Shown: positions 17,655-26,306 of the stretch, in pieces
How the letters are laid out: each line of letters opens with the position of its first letter
Position numbering within the stretch: position 1 is the stretch's first letter
Assembly (NCBI GenBank): GCA_023135155.1
Contig: JAGLTR010000015.1
Coordinates: 1 to 41,514, forward strand
From: Gammaproteobacteria bacterium
GTDB taxonomy: Bacteria > Pseudomonadota > Gammaproteobacteria > UBA9339
Direction of reading: 5' to 3'
DNA length: 41,514 nucleotides
Notes under the pieces: model-generated
Seen by the model: only the letters and a program-made list of their open reading frames with translations
The model's database searches: none
Told to the model about the DNA's origin: nothing
Translations under genes and position numbers: made by a program

Positions 17655-18566
17655 ATGGTTAGACAGCGCACTTTGAAAAACGTAATTCGAGCCACAGGAG
17701 TTGGCGTCCATACTGGCGAAAAAGTTTATTTAACACTACGACCTGCAGCCCCTGATACAGGGATAGTTTTTTCTCGTACTGATATAGCCAATCCAGTTGC
17801 GATTCAAGCATTAGCCAAAAATGTTGGTGATACACGTTTATCTACAACTTTAGTTAAAGGCGTTACAAGAGTTTCTACTATTGAACATTTAATGTCAGCT
17901 TTCGCCGGTTTAGGAATTGATAATGCTTATGTTGATGTAAGTGCTCCAGAAGTTCCAATTATGGACGGGAGTGCGGGTCCATTTGTATTTTTATTGCAAT
18001 CTGCTGGGATTGAAGAGCAGGATGCGTTAAAGAAATTTATTCGTATTAAAAGTAAAATTGAAGTTAAAAGTGGCGAGAAAAAAGCTTCAGTAGAACCATA
18101 TAATGGTTTTAAAGTTTCATTTAAAATTGACTTTGATCATCCTATTTTTCGTAATAGTCAGCAAGATGCTGTAATAGATTTTTCAAAACACTCTTTTATT
18201 AAAGAAGTAAGTCGTGCACGTACTTTCGGGTTTTTGTCCGAGTTCGAATGTTTGCGCGCTAATAATTTAGCCTTAGGTGGTAGTTTAGGGAATTCAATTG
18301 TAGTTGATGATTATCGTGTGCTAAATGAAGACGGCTTGCGTTATAAGGATGAATTCGTAAAACATAAAGTTTTAGATGCTGTAGGTGATTTATATCTTTT
18401 GGGTCATCAATTAATCGGTGCTTTTTCCGGATTTAAATCAGGCCATGCCTTGAATAATATGTTATTGAATACTTTATTGGCGCATGAAGAGGCGTGGGAA
18501 GTTGTAACTTTTGCAGATAACGCCAAAGCGCCGTTTACATTCTCGCCAGCAATCGAAGCTGCATAA
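17655..18566 (+). CDS. lpxC: LpxC, UDP-3-O-acyl-GlcNAc deacetylase
   Basis: LpxC is the zinc deacetylase at the committed step of lipid A synthesis and so indicates a Gram-negative outer membrane. The zinc ligands expected in the family are visible: H78 in IEHLMSAF, and H237 and D241 in [22 protein letters not shown] and the Hotdog-linked [11 protein letters not shown] are also typical. Length is 303 residues. It closes the dcw cluster after ftsZ, the standard gammaproteobacterial order, and is followed by a hairpin of the GTAGAGACGC family. Confidence 0.96.
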   Translation: MVRQRTLKNVIRATGVGVHTGEKVYLTLRPAAPDTGIVFSRTDIANPVAIQALAKNVGDTRLSTTLVKGVTRVSTIEHLMSAFAGLGIDNAYVDVSAPEVPIMDGSAGPFVFLLQSAGIEEQDALKKFIRIKSKIEVKSGEKKASVEPYNGFKVSFKIDFDHPIFRNSQQDAVIDFSKHSFIKEVSRARTFGFLSEFECLRANNLALGGSLGNSIVVDDYRVLNEDGLRYKDEFVKHKVLDAVGDLYLLGHQLIGAFSGFKSGHALNNMLLNTLLAHEEAWEVVTFADNAKAPFTFSPAIEAA

Positions 18567-18586
18567 TTTATTATATATTAAACCGT

Positions 18587-18609
18587 AGAGACGCATTGCA
18601 TGCGTCTCT
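18587..18609. repeat. GTAGAGACGC-family hairpin after lpxC
   Basis: AGAGACGCAT and ATGCGTCTCT form a perfect 10-bp stem around the loop TGC. It lies between the convergent lpxC and dciA, and may act as their terminator although it lacks a long T run. The same CCGTAGAGACGCAT head recurs at 33260 after era. Confidence 0.7.
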
Positions 18610-18634
18610 TGTTGTTGTAAATATCTCCGAACTA

Positions 18635-18952
18635 TCAATAACGATTAACTTTATAATTAATCTTTTTCAGACCTTTAAATTCAGGTTGTACACGCAGAGT
18701 TTTGATGATATCTGGCAGGCCATAGCGAAGATTTGTCGCCCAATTGGCATTGTCGACAACTAGTATCATGTGTGTGCCATCAAACTTACTAACATGGCAG
18801 TGACCGCCAAGTTCATTATCGAGAGTTTGACGAAAAAGTCTGTCCAGATGTTGCAGTTCTTCAGTTTGGTGAATGAGCTTGTGGAGCTGTCCTGTCTTGC
18901 TGTTGAGCAGTTCGCCAATTGATTTTGCATGTTGTTTGGAAATTGTCATCAT
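18635..18952 (-). CDS. dciA: DciA (DUF721), replicative helicase loader/operator
   Basis: DUF721 proteins are DciA, which assists DnaB loading in bacteria without DnaC. The product shows the family's C-terminal pattern: HMILVVDNANWATNLRYGLPDIIKTL with a conserved Trp, then a short basic end. The frame is open to a TTG at 18970, but TATAAT (minus strand 18962-18957) overlaps those codons. An ATG at 18952 or 18949 gives the more credible start (105 or 104 residues), with almost no leader. The lpxC - dciA - secA arrangement is common in Gammaproteobacteria, which supports the call. Confidence 0.8.
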   Translation of the reverse strand: MMTISKQHAKSIGELLNSKTGQLHKLIHQTEELQHLDRLFRQTLDNELGGHCHVSKFDGTHMILVVDNANWATNLRYGLPDIIKTLRVQPEFKGLKKINYKVNRY

Positions 18953-18956
18953 CGGC

Positions 18957-18962
18957 ATTATA
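18957..18962 (-). promoter_or_regulatory. -10 of dciA, predicted leaderless
   Basis: On the minus strand TATAAT ends 4 nt before the ATG at 18952 and 7 nt before the ATG at 18949. No Shine-Dalgarno is present, and the -35 is not clear. Confidence 0.5.
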
Positions 18963-19035
18963 TGACACAATGCCGCGTTTAGTGTAGCTGTTTACTATAA
19001 ATTTAACGCGCTGCATTTGAGTAATAAAAACAAGG

Positions 19036-19041
19036 TATAAA
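19036..19041 (+). promoter_or_regulatory. Putative -10 of secA, predicted leaderless
   Basis: TATAAA ends 6 nt before the secA ATG. The only Shine-Dalgarno candidate, AAGG, is 13 nt away and would lie upstream of the transcription start. The -35 (GCATTT, 17-bp spacer) is poor, so confidence is moderate. Confidence 0.45.
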
Positions 19042-19047
19042 TGGATC

Positions 19048-21771
19048 ATGTTTACTAAAATTGTCACCAAAGTTGTCGGTACTAACAACGAACGCACCCT
19101 GAAACGCTTACATAAAATTGCCCGTGAGATCAATTTACTAGAGCCCAAAATGCAGGCGCTCTCTGATGATGAATTGCGTGCGAAGACGGATAAATTTCGT
19201 GAGCGCTATAAAAAAGGCGAGACTCTTGATCAATTGCTTCCTGAGGCGTTTGCTGTTGTCCGCGAGGCAAGTGTACGAACTCTAGGTCTGCGACATTTCG
19301 ATGTGCAGTTGGTTGGTGGTATGGTTTTGCATGGTGGTAGCATTGCCGAGATGCGTACTGGTGAAGGTAAAACCTTGGTGGCGACATTGCCGGTTTATCT
19401 TAATGCTATTCCGCAGAAAGGCGTGCATCTTGTTACAGTAAATGACTATCTTGCTAGTCGTGATGCTGAATGGATGGGGCCGATCTACAGGTTTCTCGGT
19501 TTAACAGTTGGCGTGATTTTATCGAATCAGCAGCATGAAGAGAAACAAAAAGCCTATGTTTGCGATGTTACTTATGGTACAAACAATGAATATGGTTTTG
19601 ATTATTTGCGCGATAATATGGCCTTTACCACTGACGAAAAAGTACAGCGTGGTTTGTATTATGCGATTGTTGATGAGGTTGACTCTATTTTAATTGATGA
19701 GGCGCGTACGCCATTAATTATTTCTGGTCCAAGTGAAGATAGTTCTGAATTATATATCGCAATTGATAAACTAATTCCAAAATTAACGAAGCAGGAAGAA
19801 GATGAAGGTCCTGGAGATTATTTATTAGATGAAAAAACTAAGCAGGCATTTTTATCTGAGGCTGGACATCAGAAAGTTGAACATTTATTAGTTGAGGCTG
19901 ATTTATTAAAAGAAGGCGAGAGTGTTTATAGTCCGGCAAATATGATCTATATGCATTATTTAAATGCCTGTTTGCGCGCGCATGCACTTTTCCATAAGGA
20001 TGTAGATTATATTGTAAAAAACAGTGAAGTGGTGATTGTTGATGAGCACACTGGTCGTACGATGGATGGCCGACGTTGGTCTGATGGGTTGCATCAAGCT
20101 ATAGAGGCTAAAGAGGGCGTAAAAGTTCAGAACGAAAATCAAACCTTAGCATCTATTACTTTCCAGAATTATTTCCGAATCTATAATAAATTAGCCGGTA
20201 TGACCGGTACTGCTGATACGGAAGCATTCGAGTTTAGACAAATTTATGGTTTAGGCGTAGTTGTTGCACCAACAAATAAACCAATGATTCGCAAAGATCA
20301 TGGCGATCAGATTTATCTGACAGCACGTGAAAAATTTAATATGGTAATTAACGATATTAAAGAGCGCCAGAAGAAAGGTCAGCCGACATTAGTTGGTACT
20401 GCATCGGTGGAAGTTTCTGAATATCTATCGCAACTATTAACGAAAGATAAAATTCAACACGAAGTATTAAACGCTAAACAACACGAGCGTGAGGCTGGAA
20501 TTATTGCGCAAGCAGGTCGCCCTGGCGCCATTACTATTGCGACTAATATGGCTGGTCGAGGTACGGATATTGTTTTGGGTGGTAATGTTGAAGTTGAATT
20601 GGAAGAGTTAAAGAATCCGACGGATGACCAGATAGCTGCGTTAAAAGCTGATTGGCAAAAGCGTCACGAACAGGTGCTTGCTGCAGGTGGTTTGCACGTG
20701 ATCGGGTCAGAGCGTCACGAGTCACGTCGTATTGATAATCAGTTGCGTGGTCGTTCAGGTCGTCAGGGTGATCCGGGTTCGTCGCGTTTCTACCTTTCTT
20801 TGGAAGATAATCTAATGCGTATTTTCGCTTCCGAGCGTGTTGGTGCAATCATGAAGCGTTTAGGTATGAAAGAGAATGAGGCGATTGAGCACTCATTTAT
20901 TACACGCGCCATTGAGAATGCACAGCGTAAAGTTGAGGGGCATAACTTTGATATGCGTAAAGCACTTCTGGAGTATGACGATGTTGCTAGTGAGCAGCGT
21001 AAAGTAATTTATTCGCAGCGTGATGAATTAATGGCAGCAGAAAATATTTCTGAAACGATCGATGCAATTCGTGAAGATGTCGTAAATAATTTAATTAATG
21101 TATATGTTCCACCACAAAGCGTTGAAGAACATTGGGATATTCCAGGCCTCGAGCGCAAAATTGAGCAAGATTTCTTGATAAAAATGCCTATTAGCACTTG
21201 GTTAAAAGAGGATTCTGAGCTACATGAAGAGACTCTGCGTGAAAAAATACTTGCTGAGTTTGTAAGTCATTATAAGTCTAAAGAGGAAAATATTAGTCCA
21301 GAGATAATGCGGCAGATGGAAAAAAACCTTATGTTGCAGATATTAGATATACAGTGGAAAGAACATTTAGCCTCAATGGATCATCTGCGTGAAGGAATTC
21401 ATTTGCGTGGTTATGCGCAGCAAGATCCAAAGCAAGCATATAAGCGTGAAGCGTTTAAAATGTTTAGCGAGATGTTGGATACGCTAAAATATGATGTCTT
21501 AAACGCATTACACTCAGTACAAATACAAGCTGAAGAAGATCTGCAAAAGATGGAAAATCAACAGCGTCGTCAAGCACAACAACAAGCAAGACACATGAAT
21601 TACCAACACGCTGATGCCGGGAGTGTTTTCCAAGGCGAAGCCGAAGGTCAGGAAGGAGAGTTTGAAGCGCAACAACCAGTTGTACGCACTGGTCCAAAAG
21701 TGGGTCGAAATGATCCGTGTCCTTGCGGGTCTGGTAAGAAATATAAGCAGTGTTGCGGAAAGTTGAATTAG
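19048..21771 (+). CDS. secA: SecA, preprotein translocase ATPase
   Basis: SecA drives export of unfolded preproteins through SecYEG. The Walker A motif MRTGEGKT has K108 at the same position as in E. coli SecA. The DEAD-like motif [17 protein letters not shown] follows, then the preprotein-binding region. Nucleotide domain 2 has [17 protein letters not shown] and [22 protein letters not shown]. The C terminus carries the zinc-binding SEC-C motif [14 protein letters not shown] after a Gln-rich linker, suggesting SecB interaction. Length is 907 residues, full length. It is transcribed divergently from dciA. Confidence 0.97.
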   Translation: MFTKIVTKVVGTNNERTLKRLHKIAREINLLEPKMQALSDDELRAKTDKFRERYKKGETLDQLLPEAFAVVREASVRTLGLRHFDVQLVGGMVLHGGSIAEMRTGEGKTLVATLPVYLNAIPQKGVHLVTVNDYLASRDAEWMGPIYRFLGLTVGVILSNQQHEEKQKAYVCDVTYGTNNEYGFDYLRDNMAFTTDEKVQRGLYYAIVDEVDSILIDEARTPLIISGPSEDSSELYIAIDKLIPKLTKQEEDEGPGDYLLDEKTKQAFLSEAGHQKVEHLLVEADLLKEGESVYSPANMIYMHYLNACLRAHALFHKDVDYIVKNSEVVIVDEHTGRTMDGRRWSDGLHQAIEAKEGVKVQNENQTLASITFQNYFRIYNKLAGMTGTADTEAFEFRQIYGLGVVVAPTNKPMIRKDHGDQIYLTAREKFNMVINDIKERQKKGQPTLVGTASVEVSEYLSQLLTKDKIQHEVLNAKQHEREAGIIAQAGRPGAITIATNMAGRGTDIVLGGNVEVELEELKNPTDDQIAALKADWQKRHEQVLAAGGLHVIGSERHESRRIDNQLRGRSGRQGDPGSSRFYLSLEDNLMRIFASERVGAIMKRLGMKENEAIEHSFITRAIENAQRKVEGHNFDMRKALLEYDDVASEQRKVIYSQRDELMAAENISETIDAIREDVVNNLINVYVPPQSVEEHWDIPGLERKIEQDFLIKMPISTWLKEDSELHEETLREKILAEFVSHYKSKEENISPEIMRQMEKNLMLQILDIQWKEHLASMDHLREGIHLRGYAQQDPKQAYKREAFKMFSEMLDTLKYDVLNALHSVQIQAEEDLQKMENQQRRQAQQQARHMNYQHADAGSVFQGEAEGQEGEFEAQQPVVRTGPKVGRNDPCPCGSGKKYKQCCGKLN

Positions 21772-21801
21772 TATTATTTTTAGGCGAGTTTTTCGCATCT
21801 T

Positions 21802-21818
21802 ACCGTATTTGATACGGT
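21802..21818. promoter_or_regulatory. Hairpin/palindrome between secA and the 1336-aa gene
   Basis: ACCGTAT (21802-21808) and ATACGGT (21812-21818) form a perfect 7-bp stem with loop TTG. It touches the -35 (TTACAT, 21818-21823) of the next gene and has no T run, so it may be an operator rather than a simple secA terminator. Confidence 0.4.
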
Positions 21819-21847
21819 TACATATATCTAGTTTTTAGTTCTATACT
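21818..21847 (+). promoter_or_regulatory. Promoter of the 1336-aa gene, predicted leaderless
   Basis: TTACAT (21818-21823), an 18-bp spacer and TATACT (21842-21847) form a plausible sigma70 promoter. The -10 ends 8 nt before the ATG at 21856, leaving at most one or two leader bases. No Shine-Dalgarno is present. Confidence 0.55.
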
Positions 21848-21855
21848 CAGTTTCT

Positions 21856-24800
21856 ATGGGTAGAGGTAATAAGACATCAGGATATAAACGACGAAGTAGT
21901 CGGTACGATAGGCGATTGTTTCCGCGCGCGCTACAGCCTCATGAGTCGTCGAGTGCAAGAAATAAAAGAGGAAATGGTCAAAGTTCTCAAAAAAGAGAGT
22001 TAACGGGAGGAGAGCGTGTATTTTTAGCCGTTATTGCTGTTTCGCAGTTGTTTGCGGGCCTGAAATTTTTAAGTTGTAGTGTTGTTGGTGCAGCCGCTAT
22101 GCCTACAAAGTCTAGTAGGCCAAGGCCTCCAACTTCTTCGGTCAATGTAGTTGTTTCTTGGGGATTACGTGCGTCTAATAGCACTTGTTCTGCACAGCCA
22201 AATCCTGCATCGAGTGATAGTGCAGAAAAGCTTGGTTTAGTAAGTGCCGAACAACCTGTCACTATATTTCACGAGCCTGTCGTTTTAAAAGCACGAAGTA
22301 TCCGCAATCGTGATCGTATATTGCAGGATTGGCCAGCTTGGAGTCATAAGTTTTTAAAACTATTTAAGGATGGTGACGATGTTGATGTTAGTTTATTAAG
22401 CCAGTATTTGCTTGAGTTTATTAAGAAATATCCTGATTGGGGTAATATCCCTTTTATTAAAGATAAAATATATTTATATGAGAAGATAGTAGCTATTTAC
22501 TATGGTTCTAGCGAGGATTTGCTAGATGTTGCGCGTAGTTCTTTGATCGAAGCCAAAAAGCTAGCCACGAAACTTAATGAAGATGATTCAGTAAAAATCT
22601 GGTGTGATCATAATTTGCCAGAATTTGAGGCCACAATTGCTGTAAGGGTTTATAATCTGGCAATACAGGCAATACCGAATAAATGCAACGGCAATTTAAC
22701 TTGTCAGCGAGAAATGGCTATAGAAGAAATATACAAGCTGGAGCCGTATTTTCCGGTTTTAGCAAACAATGAAAGCACTCGAAACAAGCCTTTTGAATTA
22801 TATTTATTGAGATATAACTTGAATGTTGGTTTCAGAAGATATGAGCAGGCAATAACAGATCTTGAGGAAGCGGTAAAGTTAGCGATGAGGAATGATAAAG
22901 CCGAGCGTGTATCGCGGATAGAAGAGATAATTGACCAAATTTATGAAGATATGAGTTTTTTGGACTATGCAGACAATAAGGTCAGAATAGGTGGGATTGT
23001 CAGGCTGATTAAGCAGGAATCATTAACTGTCGTTTCAGGGGCGCAAAGTGAAGAGTTCGTTAGTAATATATTAGAGAATTGGCAGGTTTGGAGCGATAAA
23101 ATTTTGCGTCTACTAGTAGACGGTGAAGATGTTAATGTTGTTTTATTAAGGAAATATATGCTCCAGTTTGAGGGAGAATATCCTGACTGGGAAGAGCATT
23201 CTTTTATTAGGAATAAAATATATGTATATCGAGGAATGATATATGTTAGTTACTATTTGGATAAAAGCTCGATCGATATGGCGCGCAGTCATCTAATAGA
23301 CATCAAAGGTGTCGTCGCAAGATTTGATGAAAATGATCCGGTAAAAATATGGTTTGATAATAATATACCAGTGTTAGAGGCTACAATTGCTATGCGTGTA
23401 TATGATCAGGCTTTGGATGCTATTCCATACGAATGCAGTGATAATGACAATTGTCGAGACAGGAAGTGGTTGGATGAGCTCAATAAGTTGATACCATACT
23501 ATTCATTATTATATGACCAGAAAAAAGATCTGAAGACGTTTCCTGAGTTGCTTCTTTTGATGAGTGAGGTGAAATTTAGATTAAATAAGGATGACGAGGC
23601 AATTGCAGATCTTGAAGAGGCGGCAAAATTGTTGATGCTAAATGACCAAGCCAAATGTATATCGTGCATAGAAGAAACGTTAAGACACTATGGTATAGAT
23701 ACGTATAATAGAGTAGGCGAGAATATTAGAGCCAGAATTGATAGGATTGTTGAATTGATTGGGCCGAAACCATTTGCTGTGCAAGTGCAAGAGAAACTTT
23801 TATATCATTGGCCTCGTTTATTAGCACTAGTTGCTGTAATTCTTACTTTTTTTGGTGCTACGTGGGTTATTTCCAGAAAAATGAAAGTTGCTCGAGCGAT
23901 TAGACGCAAGCTTGCATTAGATTCGCAACTCGATCGCGTAGCTAGGTTGACTGATTTAAATAATATTACAGAGGATTTTGTCGGTTTAAATTGGGAGTGG
24001 GTAGAGGATAGTTGTTATAGTTTGAAGTTAGAATACAAAAATACTATGTACGCTAGACGGGGATCTTTTGCTGGAGAAATATGTCTTGACGGTTCAATAA
24101 TTGATTTTGGCATTAGAGCGTTATTTAAGCAGTTATTTGGTGAGTCCAATATAATGGTAACCAACGATTGTTTGATCGTTACGCTGGATGATGAAAAATG
24201 CCACATAAAACCACCACAGCATAAAATTTCGCAAATAAAACAAGAATTGGTAGAGTGCTCTTGCGAATATAAATTACATTTATTTGAGCAAAAGATCGCA
24301 GAGAAACTAGACGAATGCCAACAATTAAAGGACGATATTAATGAGGTCTTGGAGTCGTTAAATCTTGAGCGGGTTAGTGCGATTTGCGATGTTCGGTGCA
24401 AAGCCAAAAGTAGGATTGAAAAATTGTATCATCGCGATTATTGGGAATTGATTGTATTTTGCGACGATTTTGTAAGTAGACAAGTCGAGATGGAGTCAAC
24501 AACTGAAAATGGTCGCGCTATAGTTGATTCATTGGAGAAAATATGTGCGGAACTACAACAACTGTCGCAAGAGAATGAGCAGAAACTTAATCAATACGCC
24601 AATGATATAGGGTTACTACGGATTGGTTGTCGCACTATCATAGAAGAATGCAAAAAGTATGGTCAAGCAATTAGTGATGGTTTGATTGTATTAGAGAAAC
24701 GACATGCAAATGCTTTGAAGTTGCTTGATGGAGATTGTTCTGCGTTGGAAGTTGTGGGAAAAAAATCAACGCCAAGTTTTTTTGATAGCGGTGCTAGTAG

Positions 24801-25866
24801 TAGTGAGGGTAGCGGCGATGAGTGCAATATTGAGAAAGAACCATCTGGTCCTACATTAAATGCGATGAGTGTGGGAGCCACGCCTGAAAAGCAAGAAGAA
24901 GCGGTTATTGTCGTCAATAAAGGTAGGTCTCCTAGACGCGAGATCACTATTACAGCTGAGCATTTATCAGAACCAATAACGAATATTGCAGCCATTATAG
25001 AAATTATCTCAGTCTATCGATCTAGCAATGATGTAAGTCAAAAACGACAACTGCATTATGTGTTTCAATTGTATTGTTTAAGATTATTTGAACGACTAAA
25101 ATCTTTATGTTATGGCGATCAACGCGCTTATGAGAGCGTTGCTAATATTCGCAATTATTTTATGCATTGGCAATTTAATAGCGACGATCTTGAGTTAACA
25201 GTTGTAGATAATTTAATGTCGCTTGAACAATTGGACCTACTGTTGCAACAGATTAAGCAGAATTTGCAAGATAGTGAAGCAAGAGATGAGTTGCGCGCTT
25301 TCTTGCGCGACAATCTTTTGCAGGCGGCAGAGGATTTGGCTCAGGAAGGGAAAAGTTACTATGCGGTCGGTGAATATGCCGAAATAATTAGAGAAGCATT
25401 GTGTGCTTTGCAGAGTTTAAATATATCGGTTGAGCGGGGGTTAGAACAATTACCAGGTCTGTATGCTGCTGTAATGGTATTGGCGTTAATCGGCGAGAGT
25501 TTACAGAAATTATACGAGATTTTTTTCTATGCTACTACTACGGATATAGATAAAACTAATGCAAATGCGTTGCTGGTTGATTTGTATGCAGTAGATGGTA
25601 GTAAGTCGTTTTGGAGATTTTGTTGCAGAACCAAGGGAGCATTGGGGCACAATAAATATTTGCAATTAGATTTAAAACAACTTCGGCAATATGCTAACTT
25701 TGAAGAAAATCAAAGTATGTGGAGTCAGGCTGGCGAATGTTTGAAAAACGCGATTGACTTGACGGCTTCATTCAGTGGTATGAGTGTTGAAAAGGTGGGT
25801 GATGATGGTAGGTTGGATTATGATTCGGAGACTGAGACTTCCAGTCCCATATTGGGAGGACGCTGA
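21856..25866 (+). CDS. Large bitopic membrane protein with duplicated periplasmic unit and HEPN-like motif
   Basis: I do not recognise this 1336-residue protein as a named family. Visible layout: a basic N-terminal tail (1-54), a membrane helix (about 55-80), a short low-complexity stretch, then two tandem copies of a ~250-residue helical unit (about 155-394 and 405-645). A second membrane helix follows (about 656-674) with RKMKVARAIRRK behind it, so the repeats should be periplasmic and the rest cytosolic. Next come a mixed region (about 700-795), a coiled coil (about 796-960), a Ser/Glu-rich linker and a helical C-terminal part. That part contains R1099-N-Y-F-M-H1104, which fits the R-N-x3-H motif of HEPN RNases. 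A second HEPN-like stretch (IGES at 1212, R1258-x6-H1265) is weaker. The segments DEAIADLEEAAKLL and YEQAITDLEEAVKLA resemble TPR helices. It is monocistronic between secA and rseP, with its own promoter and terminator. A HEPN or signalling function is inference. Confidence 0.75.
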   Translation: MGRGNKTSGYKRRSSRYDRRLFPRALQPHESSSARNKRGNGQSSQKRELTGGERVFLAVIAVSQLFAGLKFLSCSVVGAAAMPTKSSRPRPPTSSVNVVVSWGLRASNSTCSAQPNPASSDSAEKLGLVSAEQPVTIFHEPVVLKARSIRNRDRILQDWPAWSHKFLKLFKDGDDVDVSLLSQYLLEFIKKYPDWGNIPFIKDKIYLYEKIVAIYYGSSEDLLDVARSSLIEAKKLATKLNEDDSVKIWCDHNLPEFEATIAVRVYNLAIQAIPNKCNGNLTCQREMAIEEIYKLEPYFPVLANNESTRNKPFELYLLRYNLNVGFRRYEQAITDLEEAVKLAMRNDKAERVSRIEEIIDQIYEDMSFLDYADNKVRIGGIVRLIKQESLTVVSGAQSEEFVSNILENWQVWSDKILRLLVDGEDVNVVLLRKYMLQFEGEYPDWEEHSFIRNKIYVYRGMIYVSYYLDKSSIDMARSHLIDIKGVVARFDENDPVKIWFDNNIPVLEATIAMRVYDQALDAIPYECSDNDNCRDRKWLDELNKLIPYYSLLYDQKKDLKTFPELLLLMSEVKFRLNKDDEAIADLEEAAKLLMLNDQAKCISCIEETLRHYGIDTYNRVGENIRARIDRIVELIGPKPFAVQVQEKLLYHWPRLLALVAVILTFFGATWVISRKMKVARAIRRKLALDSQLDRVARLTDLNNITEDFVGLNWEWVEDSCYSLKLEYKNTMYARRGSFAGEICLDGSIIDFGIRALFKQLFGESNIMVTNDCLIVTLDDEKCHIKPPQHKISQIKQELVECSCEYKLHLFEQKIAEKLDECQQLKDDINEVLESLNLERVSAICDVRCKAKSRIEKLYHRDYWELIVFCDDFVSRQVEMESTTENGRAIVDSLEKICAELQQLSQENEQKLNQYANDIGLLRIGCRTIIEECKKYGQAISDGLIVLEKRHANALKLLDGDCSALEVVGKKSTPSFFDSGASSSEGSGDECNIEKEPSGPTLNAMSVGATPEKQEEAVIVVNKGRSPRREITITAEHLSEPITNIAAIIEIISVYRSSNDVSQKRQLHYVFQLYCLRLFERLKSLCYGDQRAYESVANIRNYFMHWQFNSDDLELTVVDNLMSLEQLDLLLQQIKQNLQDSEARDELRAFLRDNLLQAAEDLAQEGKSYYAVGEYAEIIREALCALQSLNISVERGLEQLPGLYAAVMVLALIGESLQKLYEIFFYATTTDIDKTNANALLVDLYAVDGSKSFWRFCCRTKGALGHNKYLQLDLKQLRQYANFEENQSMWSQAGECLKNAIDLTASFSGMSVEKVGDDGRLDYDSETETSSPILGGR

Positions 25867-25871
25867 TAATT

Positions 25872-25896
25872 AAAAAGGGGCATGAAGCCCCTTTTT
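25872..25896. terminator. Bidirectional rho-independent terminator
   Basis: AAAAAGGGGC (25872-25881) and GCCCCTTTTT (25887-25896) are perfect complements around ATGAA. The symmetric A and T runs let it end both the 1336-aa gene and the convergent DUF4389 gene. Confidence 0.9.
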
Positions 25897-25914
25897 AATA
25901 AGTAATGATTTTTA

Positions 25915-26220
25915 CTATTTTTCTATTTTCTTATGTTTTTCTTTTGTCGTAGGCCAAGCTTCAAACGGGAATGGTTTTTGCTCGCTTACGTAAGTTAAAT
26001 ATTCCATGATTTGATAGATATATTTACTTAAGGATTCAGAGAATGGTAAAAGAGTTTTTGCGGGTTTGCCAACGAGCATTGTATAAATAAACTGAAATGC
26101 GGCGATAACCCAAATTAGAATTCTGGTGAGAAATGTTACCAGTACGAAAAAGATCATAAAGATAAGACGGATCCATTTTTCTTTAACTGATAGCTTCTCC
26201 TTTAGAGTTGGTTCTGTCAT
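25915..26220 (-). CDS. DUF4389 family membrane protein
   Basis: The 101-residue protein matches the DUF4389 pattern as I know it: two adjacent hydrophobic stretches (LIFMIFFVLVTFLTRILIWVIAAFQFIYTMLVG) followed by LLPFSESLSKYIYQIMEYLTYVSEQKPFPF. The function of the family is unknown. An upstream in-frame ATG at 26235 exists, but its codons contain AAAGGAG. This is a good Shine-Dalgarno for the ATG at 26220, so the shorter start is preferred. It converges on the 1336-aa gene with a shared terminator and diverges from rseP. Confidence 0.85.
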   Translation of the reverse strand: MTEPTLKEKLSVKEKWIRLIFMIFFVLVTFLTRILIWVIAAFQFIYTMLVGKPAKTLLPFSESLSKYIYQIMEYLTYVSEQKPFPFEAWPTTKEKHKKIEK

Positions 26221-26270
26221 GATAGCTCCTTTCATCGTTAAAAACGTAAATATTCTAACACAACTATATT

Positions 26271-26297
26271 TTGCATAGTAGTGTTGGCCGTTATAAT
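26271..26297 (+). promoter_or_regulatory. Promoter of rseP, nearly leaderless
   Basis: TATAAT (26292-26297) ends 9 nt before the ATG at 26307. The -35 is either TTGCAT (26271-26276, 15-bp spacer) or TTTTGC two bases upstream with a 17-bp spacer. The predicted leader is only a few bases, and no Shine-Dalgarno is present. Confidence 0.55.
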
Positions 26298-26306
26298 GAG
26301 ACCGTT

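Noticed and set aside
20543-20848. 101-codon minus-strand frame opposite secA
   Set aside because: The composition is rich in His and Gln with no hydrophobic core pattern, and it lies opposite a conserved SecA domain.
24015-24407. 130-codon minus-strand frame inside the 1336-aa gene
   Set aside because: It is a Cys/Ser/Phe-rich mirror frame with no start signal. The sense frame is open for 4 kb with coherent domains.
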